From contig NBAZ01000003.1 in assembly GCA_002794735.1 (NCBI GenBank), forward strand, positions 2,418,001-2,482,000: 64,000 bases of DNA, written 5' to 3'. This document shows, in pieces, positions 55,192 through 64,000 of the stretch. The position numbers and the translations under genes were made by a program. Each line of letters starts with the position of its first letter. The first letter of the stretch is position 1. The notes beneath the pieces were generated by a model that saw nothing but the letters and a program-made list of their open reading frames with translations, had not been told where the DNA came from and made no database searches. Source of the DNA: Pyrrhoderma lamaoense (taxonomy: Eukaryota > Basidiomycota > Agaricomycetes > Hymenochaetales > Hymenochaetaceae).

Positions 55192-56964
55192 ATGGGCGCA
55201 TCTCAGTCAACGTCTGCTCAACGGGGGCCGGGCCCCTCGACGTCGTTCGCGGAGAAGGGGTCTGGTCAGAAGCTTAATGGGCAACTCCCTTTGAAGTCTA
55301 CTGAACCCTTGTCTCCGGATGGTGCCATATCCCTGAAGAATGTTGCTCACTGGGAAGAGGCAGCGGTCGATGATCTCAAGGTTCAATTGGCTCGTACGAT
55401 CCTTGTCGATACCGACTACAAGACTGCACTTGCAACACGAAGCGCTCGTGTTGCAGACCCCCATGTATTCAACATACAGCTTGACTTCAAGACAGATCCC
55501 ATCACAAATCAGAAGTCGAGCGGGCGTTGCTGGCTGTTTGCAACTACTAACGTCTTGCGACACAGTGTCATGCAAAACCTGAGCTTGAAGGAGTTCCAGC
55601 TTTCGCAAGTATGTGCTCGTTTAATGCTATACTTTTTTCCCGCTATACTGACGGAAGTGACAGTCGTATCTATTCTTCTGGGATAAGCTCAATAAGTGTA
55701 ATTATTACTTGGAACTTTCGATCGAGACAGCGGATCTTGCTCTTGACGACCGAATTGTGAATTTTTTGTCTGATGATTTGATCTCAGATGGAGGGCAGTG
55801 GGACATGGCTGTAAATCTACTTGAGGTATGTTAACTTACATGTCTCAAATATGAAAACGTCGTGTTAAATCACTCAGACTTATGGTGTTGTTCCACAACC
55901 CATCTATCCGGAATCTTATTCATCTTCAGCTTCAAGTAACCTCAATAAGTTACTCAAACTCAAGCTTCGTGAACATGCGCTTATTCTACGCCGGCTCTCT
56001 GCGTCCGTCAAAAATAGCTCGGATGAGACACAAGCTCTATCCGTGATACGCGCGAAGAAGGAAGAGCTGATGTCAGAGATCTGGACAATAATGACTGCAA
56101 CACTTGGTGTACCTCCACGACCAGATGATCCGTTCACTGGGAATATTACGACAAAGACGGAAGTTCAAAACGTGGACTGGCACGCCAATTGAGTTTTTCA
56201 AGGCATTCTCTTCCAAGCAATACCCTGTGAGTACAATTTGAATCCTAACCATATACGGCGTTTCCTAATCGTTTCTTAGCCATCGGAGTCATTTTCAATT
56301 ATCAATGATCCCAGAAACGATTATAAAAAGCTCTATACCGTTGATAAGCTGGGAAATATCTGGGGTGGACGTGAGGTTCTTTGTAAGTCTAATTTTGGAT
56401 CTGCATGTCAACCTTATCTGACGGATTCTGCGGCCCGTAGATGTCAACACCCATATTGATGACTTAAAGAACACAATTGTGAGGATGTTGAAGGCTGGCC
56501 AGCCAGCTTTCTTTGGCTGCGATGTAAATCAGTTCTCGGACAGCAAGGCGGGTATAATGGATACGGGCCTTCACAAAGCGTCGATTGAGAATGCTTTCAA
56601 CATTACTCTTGGAATGACGAAGGCAGAGAGATTACAGATGAACGAATCATCAATGACCCATGCTATGGTAATTACAGCCGCTCATGTGGATGCATCAGGG
56701 CGTCCAGTACGCTTCCGAGTAGAGAACTCTTGGGGCCCGATGCAGGAGAGAAGGGTTACTTTGTCATGACAGACAAATGGTTTGATGAGTTTGTGTATCA
56801 GGTTGTCGTTCCAAAGGCTTTGGCACCGAAGGAGCTAGTGAAGGTGTTCGAATCAGGAGAGAAAGTTGTATTGCCTCCCTGGGACCCAATGGTGAACTGT
56901 CTATTTTTTATACTTCATTAAAGTTGCGAACGCTGACTATTCTGCGTAGGGCTCGCTTGCTTAA
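55192..56964 (+). CDS. LAP3: Bleomycin hydrolase / cysteine aminopeptidase (C1B)
   Basis: Homologue of yeast Lap3/Gal6 and human BLMH, a homohexameric papain-fold aminopeptidase of the cytosol. Starts MGASQSTSAQRGPGP; VFNIQLDFKTDPITNQKSSG then RCWLFATTNVLRH contains the catalytic Cys; then QLSQ-SYLFFWDKLNKCNYYL, LISDGGQWDMAVNLLE, TYGVVPQPIYPESYSSSA, FFKAFSSKQYP, PSESFSIINDPRNDYKKLYT, QPAFFGCDVNQFSDSKAGIM; SSMTHAMVITAAHVD (catalytic His), FRVENSWGP (catalytic Asn), KGYFVMTDKWFDEFVYQVVV and PPWDPMGSLA. Five introns. Three single missing bases interrupt the frame: near 56137 (PFT-WEYYDKDG), 56167-56170 (SSK-TWTGTP) and 56736-56738 (NSWGP-DAGEKGYF). The sequence on both sides of each is conserved, so consensus errors are likely. 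Confidence 0.93.
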
Positions 56965-57519
56965 AGTTGCATAGAAGTATATCATATGTCTTGATCCTTG
57001 TGAGCTTATGTCACTTTTGAATGACATTCTTGTTATCCAGTTATGTGTTGAGTTAGCGTTTCCGCAGTAGAGGAAGAAATACCATGAAAGGTTAAGTCGA
57101 ATAAAAATATGCTACAATAATCAGCCGTGTGATTTAGTTCCAATACTGATCGAAGAAAAATAATTTTCGTAGTATGTTGAACAGCCATTTATCAGATGGG
57201 GAAGGGCATGAAGCGGATTATTGGTACGATCAAGATGGTGATGATAATCTGCTAGCGAACGTAACGAGTAGCTCATGATTTTGTAATCCTTATACCCTTT
57301 TGTACAAGTTACATCACGCAGTGCTGATTTCAATTTTCTGATCAACGTTACGGAGAAGTTGGGGTACATCTTACAAACTCACACTTTAGCTTTATGACGG
57401 ACTGTGTTTCTATATTTCAACTCTCACTTAAAGCATGACTCTGAGCGTTATAAGAGTCAATAATAATCTGGCATTTTTAGTAGGTAATCATCAACATAAA
57501 GTGAAATGGAAGTGTTGAA
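56965..57519. other. Intergenic, no gene recognised
   Basis: Holds the 3' end of the bleomycin hydrolase transcript and the distal CDC6 promoter. Only short unrelated open frames. Confidence 0.45.
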
Positions 57520-57563
57520 AGCGCGTCACGTGAAAACGCGACGCGCTTTTATTGGATGCGCGT
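57520..57563 (+). promoter_or_regulatory. MCB/E2F-like and E-box cluster upstream of CDC6
   Basis: Within 44 bases: GCGCGTCACGTG (an E-box CACGTG at 57527-57532), AAAACGCGACGCGCTTTT (two overlapping ACGCG cores flanked by A/T runs), then ATTGG (inverted CCAAT) and GCGCGT. It sits about 215-260 bases before the CDC6 ATG. ACGCG cores are MBF-type G1/S elements; the role here is inferred. Confidence 0.5.
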
Positions 57564-57777
57564 GATCAATTTACGTACAGATGGTATTGTTTCGCACGCT
57601 CGCTTGGACCATAAAACAGTTCAGACGGACATCTTTTATTTCCTCAGCGACCACATTCGCCCACGCAGCCAACGTCGTCCACGACGCCTAGAGGGCCTCG
57701 GCATCGACCTTTGTATAAGCAACCTAAACTTAAACTTCACTTCTTCTGAAATATTTTATATTTTTTTCATAAGCTAT

Positions 57778-60046
57778 GATTCCAACCACACCTACCCGTC
57801 GTCTCACAAGATCGCAAACGGCGACATCTCCTGAAACTGTCCTCGGAAAACGTGCCACTTTATCGCGCGCATCGAGTGTTGTATCCAATTGCTCATTTAC
57901 CATGATCACCCCGGAATCGACACCAAAGGCGAAACGTGTGCGCACTTCACTTGAAGACACCGACTCACGGGCGAACAAGGAGAACATACCACCTTTACTT
58001 TTTGAATCTTCACTTTCATCTCGTTCTCGTTTAAGCAGGCGCTCTAGCTTCAGCTCAGACATTTCCACGTCATCATCCCGTTCACGAAATGGTGAGTAAA
58101 TTTTGTTGTTTTGCCTTGTTGTTTGTGTTTGGATCTTTGGATCGTCAAGGGATGATTCGACGATCCTATTCCCGTCACACACCATCACGCAAAACTTCGT
58201 AGCGCAATACTTACTTCCGTCCTTTCTAACTAGAACTACGAAGGCATGCTACACATACCGCTATACCCCATACGCCTTCTACCGCCCTTAGAAACCTTTC
58301 ATTAGTTACACCACCTGCGACACCAATTCTTTTACTTCCTTTATATGTCCGTGTTCGGGGACTCTTGCGTTCTACCTCTACTTCGGGATTTAGTATGAGC
58401 ATGGACGGCCGTACCAATGAGCGAAACATCATCTCATCATTCCTACTTAGCCTTGATGAGAGTTCCGATATTACGGAATCAGTTCTTTACGTTTCGGGAG
58501 CCCCGGGAACAGGCAAGACGGCGCTCGTTAACTCGATCATTACTTCAACTACCGTTAGTAACGATGTGAAGATTCTTTTTATAAATTGTATGGCTATGCA
58601 TGGTATGGATATGCTTTGGCAACGTATAGTTGAGGAGCTCTCTAGTGTGACAAGTAGAGGCAAGACAAATCGACGAGGTGCCTCAAAGAAGCAAGGCAAA
58701 GACGAGGTGATTGCTATTTTAGAGAAACAGGCTGACTTAAAATGGTAAGTTCATATTTCTATATATACAATAGACTATCGTACTCACACATCAGCAATTA
58801 GTATCCTTGTACTTGATGAGCTAGATAACTTGTCGGGAAGTTCATCAACTGCGCTTCAGCCACTGTTCGCTCTTGCGGCTGCTCATCCCACCAAGCTTCG
58901 TATTATAGGTATTGCTAATACGCATACACTCACCTCCACCTCATCTATTATTCCACTCGCTCTTGACGCCGAGTCGACTACTCCCGCTTCCCCTTCAAAA
59001 TCCAAACCGAAGACATTGAAGATAAAGACGATCCACTTCTCACCTTACGAACCAAAAGAATTACTTGCGATTTTAAAGAAGCGGTTTGAAAACCTTCCTC
59101 AGGACGAACTTTCAAAGTTATTGCCACCTCCAACTCTAGAACTTCTTACTAAAAAAGTTGCTGCTATTACAGGCGATGTCCGAGTGTTGTTTGAGGTTCT
59201 CCGAGGAGCCATTGATGATGCCTCTTCATGTTCTCCAATTACGGATGCTTCCGGAGCCCCGCCCAGCCCACCTCTGGAAGTCATGTCAGATGTAAAAGTT
59301 ACTCCAAAGCATATTCTTTCTGCTCTCAAATCCTATACGCCTTCCTCGTCGTCGTCTAAGGCAAAAACTGGTGTTAACCTTACGTCGAATAACAGTGAAA
59401 CTGCGACCAAAGTTCGCGGGCTTTGCCTTAATGCGCGTCTCGTTCTACTCACCCTAGTCCTAGCTTTGAAACGCATTTCTACTTCTCTTCCCCTTGTCGG
59501 GTCATCCGTTGCTTTCTCTGTTGCAAAACCCCCTGCTTCACCTACAAAGCGATCTCCAATGAAACGCGCAAACTCGAATGTTGCTGCCGCTTTTGGTAAC
59601 GGTGAAACAACATCAACTACGGTATCGATTCGGTTCTGCTACACTCATTTTACACAACAGTGCTCTCTGCTTCGGATACTGTTACTGCCGCCCAGCGATC
59701 AGAGTTCACTGACTTGCTTGGCTTGCTAGAAACGGTCGGACTCGTGACGATCTCTGCTCCATCCACACGGGGAATTAAACGATCACAATCATTCATTGGC
59801 GCGTCCAAGTCGAAGAGTTCCAGTGGTACTCAGTCTGTTGGCTTACAGTCGCATGTGCGGGAAGCTGAGATAATTCGTGGATTGGGAATCGGTGATGCAG
59901 CTACTATGGAAGGCGACGGTCTTCTCGATAGTGTGCGTGGTATTTGGGCGCGCGAGGTCAACCGTATTCGACGGGAAGCAAAAGCAAAGAATACCCTTGC
60001 TGCTCTCGAAGGTATTGAAGGCTTTGAAGACGCTTCAGAGGACTGA
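57778..60046 (+). CDS. CDC6: CDC6, AAA+ replication-licensing factor
   Basis: Cdc6 works with ORC to load MCM2-7 at origins. N-terminus MIPTTPTRRLTRSQTATSP and PESTPKAKRVRTS carry clustered minimal CDK sites (TP/SP) and basic NLS-like stretches. The AAA+ core: LRSTSTSGFSMSMDGRTNER, YVSGAPGTGKTALVNSII (Walker A), ILFINCMAMHG, LVLDELDNLSG (Walker B), RIIGIANTHTLT (sensor 1), KIKTIHFSPYEPKELLAIL, KKVAAITGDVRVLFEVLRGA (sensor 2 GD-R). A winged-helix C-terminal part follows (RSEFTDLLGLLETVGLVTIS), ending GFEDASED. Introns after SRSRNG, near 58250, after QADLK (58745-58795) and near 59610-59670. It has an MCB-like cluster upstream, shared in type with MCM2. Confidence 0.92.
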
Positions 60047-60608
60047 GTCCTTTCGACCCGCGACTATTCATTTTCACCTAGACTACTCAAAGAGCGAAAA
60101 TCGTGCTTTGCGTATCGTCTGACTTCATATTCGTCTTTCACTAAAGTGTACTCCGGTAGGTATAATTAGCATTATCATTCATATCTTTATCTTTCGCAAT
60201 ATCTTCTCCATCTCCATGCTATTTCACCTCTTCACCTCATTACTGTTATGCTGTTTTCATGGTGCATCTGTCTCAAATCTATAAAGGATATCTCGTGCAT
60301 GTTATTTTTGTGATGTAATTCTGCCAAATCAATAAACTTTACTAGTCTTCAATTGATAACAAAACTAAGGATCATGAAGGGGAATGTACGCACATTGTTC
60401 CGTGTCGAGAATTTGATTGAATGGAACTTTCGAAAAATAAGCTCATGTGAAACTATCAGCCAATCCTAATCGGAGGCCCGGTAAATGATCTTGAGATCTT
60501 GATGTCGAAATTATTCACATTCACTTCTCATTAACCCTCGTGGCAGATAAAAGTCAAAAATCTTCGTGTCCAGAGCAGACTTATGTTTTGTTAGGAGCCC
60601 TACTGATT
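60047..60608. other. Intergenic, CDC6 3' flank
   Basis: No coding sequence recognised. A possible upstream exon of the next gene around 60500-60555 could not be fixed. Confidence 0.4.
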
Positions 60609-61871
60609 ATGGCCTCCCTAGTGTTCGAGCGCCTATACTTCTATGTTATTCTTAGTTCACTATTTGTGCGAATTCCATGCTGGTTTCTGCGATATCTCGT
60701 CCCATCCCTAAGACCAAGGAATTCATGGTCTCTTAGGAAATGTATCACAATTCGCTTGTTAAAATTCATGTTTGCTTCTCTAGGCAGGTGAGTACATGTC
60801 TCAGAGGGTTTTCGCGGCTTTTATTCTATTGACACGATCTTCGATTTCTAGGGGTATAGGAATTGTCCAGCCTCCTCCATCTTATCGAAAGCTTGAGACG
60901 GGGAATGGTATCGAAGGGGTGTATGTAGAAGGTGTTCCAGAACTTATCACGGGAAAGCTCAAAGAATTTGCAACAAAAGCGAGGGTAGAACCTGTCCGCA
61001 TTCCATGCTACTGGATACAGAAAAAGGGTCTCAAGGCAAATGTGCCGACTCCAGAAACGGCATCGTCCTGCATATCCGAATCTGAGAAAGTTGTACTATT
61101 CTTACATGGAGGGGCGTATGTACATTTCTCTGCACACCCTCAGCAATCCACTTCGGGTGTCTCAAAGGCAATTTTGAGTGCATGTCCTAATGTACTGAGA
61201 GCCTTCCAAGTCGAATACCGCAGGTCATCGATCCCTCCCGAAAAGCCGGCGGGTGCCTTTCCAAGTGCTCTCCTGGATGCACTAGCAGGATACTCGTACT
61301 TAATTAACGTCCTCGGCTATAAGCCTGAGCAGGTTGTCGTTGCTGGGGACTCAGCAGGAGGCAACCTCGGACATGCTCTCGTACGATACCTCGTGGAGTA
61401 CCGAGGTTCGGAAGCTGTTCCGTCTCTCCCACCCCCTCCGGGGCTCTTGTCTTGCTTTCACCGTGGGTTGACATGAGTGGATCACACTCAGGACCAACAT
61501 CATCTGTGTTTAAGAACGTCGAAACTGACTATCTCAGTATCGAGACTCCCTACAAGGTTGACGCACCTCCAGCATTCGTTGCAGGATTCGGAGAAAGACT
61601 TGCATTCGAGACGCCATACCTGAGCCCTGCTTGCAAGCATCTCGATGGTGTCAGCTTCAAAGGGTTCCCAAGGACTTTCGTAGCTGCGGGGGATGGTGAA
61701 GTACTATTGGACCAAATTCGTGTATTCAAGGATCGGATTACAAAAGACCTAGGCGAAGAAAATGTAGTTTATCTTGAAGTGAAGGATGCTTGTCATGACT
61801 GGCTTGTTTTCCCGTTCATGCAACCAGAAAATGAGATTACCAAGAAGGCAATAGCAAAGTTCTTAGCTTAA
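60609..61871 (+). CDS. Alpha/beta hydrolase (HSL/arylacetamide-deacetylase type)
   Basis: Esterase/lipase of the hormone-sensitive-lipase family (alpha/beta hydrolase fold 3). An N-terminal hydrophobic anchor (MASLVFERLYFYVILSSLFV) is followed, after one intron, by RGIGIVQPPPSYR, EPVRIPCYWIQKKG, VVLFLHGGAYVHFSAHP (oxyanion HGGAY), EYRRSSIPPEKPAGAFPSAL, VVVAGDSAGGNLGHAL (nucleophile Ser), LLSPWVDMSGS, FVAAGDGEVLLDQIRVF (acid Asp) and VKDACHDWLVFPF (His). One base is missing in the G-run at 61440-61443, between PPPG and ALVLLSPWV; with it restored the protein is complete. The start is taken at the first ATG (60609), though the open frame begins earlier. It is probably an ER-anchored, possibly steryl- or arylester-deacetylating enzyme. 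Confidence 0.88.
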
Positions 61872-62148
61872 AGATTTGCTTAGATGACTACTAATGTGAT
61901 ACATGAATTGTAATAGTATATATGCCTTCATGGACAATTTTCACAAAAAAACGTTTGCTGAGAGAGACAACGAAAGAATGAGATTCAGTTACACTATACA
62001 AAACACATATACGAGACTTGGGTAAATTGAACTAAGTGTAGTGATCAGATAATAAGTCCCCTACACGAATGAAAAGCGAAATAGTACTTGGTATAGACAT
62101 TCATGGGTAAAGAGAAACATAAAAATGAACTATAGTGGAAGATAACAC
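61872..62148. other. Short convergent intergenic region
   Basis: 3' flanks of two convergent genes; nothing else seen. Confidence 0.4.
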
Positions 62149-63279
62149 TCATCCTTCACTGGCTGGATTGAAATGGTCGTCATACGCCTTGAGAATCAAC
62201 GGTACAATTTGTACCCCTTCGTCCTGTGAATTGCTCAGGGGGATATCCGGCGGGGCATTAGCAGCAGTACTGGCTTCTTGAGCAGCTGCAGCAAGACCGT
62301 TCATGGAAGTCTGTACGGCGTCAATTAACGTGTTAACAGTCTTCTGGTTCTCTTTATTTAGCCCCTTTAGCTTCTGGACGTTGCCATTCCCATCTTCCAC
62401 TAGCGAAAGTATTTTTTGGATACTTTGTAAATTTAACCGTCAATTCCAAAGCTACTTCGGATTTAGAGTGGAATTATGAGCGAGACTTACTCGCTTGCTT
62501 GATTAGCAACCTCTTGAACGCTGAAGTCTGCACCAAACTGATCGATGGTGTTCTCAATGTCAGCCAAAACGGGTTGTATATTATCCGCTAGATCGCGAAC
62601 TGGGGCTAGTCCTGAGCCATTTAACGCAGCGATTCCCGTGGTTAAATTTGCTATATCTGCTTGCGTGTCAAGAAGAAACTTGTATGTCTTTAGACTTGCT
62701 GATATGTTTCTCTATCAGCATTGGCATCTAATAACTAGATACAGGATAGTACTTACCAATGGTTCGAGCCGAGTTTGAAAACTAGCCTGATAGTCAGCAG
62801 CACACTTAGATAGAGCTATGAGTCGAATAGTACGCACAGCTTGGATCAACGCTGTCTTGGTAGAGTTTGATAACTCTCCTTCCACAACTTCATTCACCAT
62901 TTGAATAAGTCCTGAAGTGCCGGAAGATTGAAGACCCAACATTTTGCGTGCACCTGCTACGGCACGATCACCGATCGTTGTAATTCCTCCATCCGATTCT
63001 CCAGCCTCCAATTGGTTAAAGAAAGAGATAATGTGTGAACCTTGAATTGTAAAGTAAGATATAATGGCCAGTCAAGTATAATGAAACTCGCATACAAGGA
63101 CGAGGATCATCAGTCAGAGCATTGGTGACCTTTACGGCAAGCTCTTGAACAGAAGAACTTGTTGCTTGCAAAGTGTCTTCAAACAAACCACGTTTTCTTA
63201 AGAGTATGCGGGGAATTGGTGTAGAAAACACGGGTATGATAATCAAGATCGCAGCAGCGATATGTAATGACCACCGCAT
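62149..63279 (-). CDS. Secreted helical protein of unknown function
   Basis: Starts MRWSLHIAAAILIIIPVFS, a clear signal peptide (Arg, hydrophobic core, small residues) likely cleaved near FSTPIP. The mature part is helical and rich in Ala, Ser, Thr and Asn: EDTLQATSSSVQELAVKVTN, GIT/GDRAVAGARKMLGLQS, MVNEVVEGELSNSTKTALI, TYKFLLDTQADIANLTTGIA, LADNIQPVLADIENTIDQFG, NKENQKTVNTLIDAVQTSM, ending FNPASEG. Four exons. There is a single Cys pair region (SKCAADY), so it is not a Cys-rich small effector. The amphipathic coiled pattern is loosely like HsbA-type cell-wall surface proteins; I do not assign a family. It may act at the hyphal surface. Confidence 0.7.
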
Positions 63280-64000
63280 TATAAATGTTTTTGCTGTAAA
63301 GAAGGGTGTCCTCGACTCCCGAAAGCCTACGTAGACTACGAATCAAAGTGAAGTAGACTGACAAGCAATATTTCTGTTAAAAAGATTCGAAGAAAAGCAG
63401 TAAATGTGCTTACCGTCCCTGCGTCCCTTCGGAAAAGGAAGCGACTATGAGACTTGAAAGAAATATGAAGTCCTTTAAGAAATGATATGGTACAAAACGA
63501 CAGCTCTCAGAGTGCCGATAGGTTCTAAGAGACAGTATGAGAGTGGGGGAGGGACGGTTGTAGAGTACCTGCTAGAGAATGCGAACCAATAATATTGTAT
63601 TAGAGAATTCAGTTACAATGCGGAAAGACTATTTGAAGTTCATTGAATTGCACGTTGCCATGGTCTGATTAGTAGCGGAAGTACTTCAATCGAGTCAAGT
63701 TACCATTTCACTGGTCACCTGTCACCAAAGAAAATAAGAATTCGACAATCTATGTGGATCCCGCGAAGGGCGGCCGATTTGAAGGCCTCGTGGGAGGAAC
63801 TGCCTTCTTAGACGAGTATCCTAGAACTTTCTGCCCACACAATTATGTGTTTGAATAGTGGAAAATTCACCCCTGTTTGAAAATATCGGGGTTTAATGAA
63901 ATCTCTCATAGTTCTAGACAGACCGTCGTTGTTCGTACATTCACAACGTCTCGGTCTAATGTCATATTCCCACATGAAGTCAACAATATAGAAAAAAATA
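63280..64000. other. Upstream region of the secreted-protein gene
   Basis: Presumed promoter. No coding sequence recognised up to the end of the window. Confidence 0.4.

Noticed and set aside
1..64000. CRISPR arrays, bacterial operons, rRNA or tRNA genes
   Set aside because: The window is eukaryotic nuclear DNA with spliced genes; no array of spaced repeats and no recognisable tRNA or rRNA was seen by eye. A tRNAscan run would be decisive for tRNAs.

Overview
This window is nuclear DNA of a filamentous basidiomycete (mushroom-type) fungus. The evidence is many short introns (about 50-60 nt, GT...AG, CTAAC-like branch points), basidiomycete-specific membrane families (DUF6533 and DUF6534 types), a large tyrosine-kinase-like (TKL) family, several cytochrome P450s, and orthologues of MCM2, CDC6, bleomycin hydrolase and SCS3/FIT. 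Species cannot be named. Almost every gene is split into many exons, so coordinates run from first to last coding base and include introns.

Layout. 0-5 kb: the 3' part of a TKL kinase, then MCM2 (+). 5-14 kb: two extremely intron-split membrane genes on the minus strand, a DUF6534 protein and a formate/nitrite (FNT) transporter, in microsatellite-rich DNA. 14.9-15.3 kb: a decayed MCM2 copy. 16.3-26.3 kb: MFS transporter, SMT-like methyltransferase and two P450s, resembling a small metabolite cluster. 26.9-28.9 kb: a DUF6533 seven-helix gene. 29.8-30.9 kb: a pterin-carbinolamine-dehydratase-like gene. 31.4-37.9 kb: three PP2C-type phosphatase genes (one with lost metal ligands) around an SCS3/FIT gene. 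39.4-51.0 kb: decayed ORFs, a kinase fragment, a divergent TKL gene and three tandem about 2.9-kb TKL kinase units, the last of which has a four-helix-type N-terminus. 51.4-56.9 kb: an unknown gene, two tail-to-tail hotdog thioesterases and bleomycin hydrolase. 57.8-63.3 kb: CDC6, an alpha/beta hydrolase and a secreted protein.

Themes. (1) The 31-51 kb stretch places PP2C phosphatases next to expanding, mosaic, partly pseudokinase TKL genes. It looks like a fast-evolving signalling or self/non-self locus and is my best candidate for an undescribed system. (2) MCM2 and CDC6, both replication-licensing genes, each have MCB-like G1/S sites just upstream. (3) About ten well-conserved ORFs or exons are each broken by exactly one missing base, always in the same direction and mostly at short homopolymers. 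This points to uncorrected consensus errors rather than mass pseudogenization. (4) The FNT gene contains a 6-nt micro-exon that can be deduced from the protein motif it completes.
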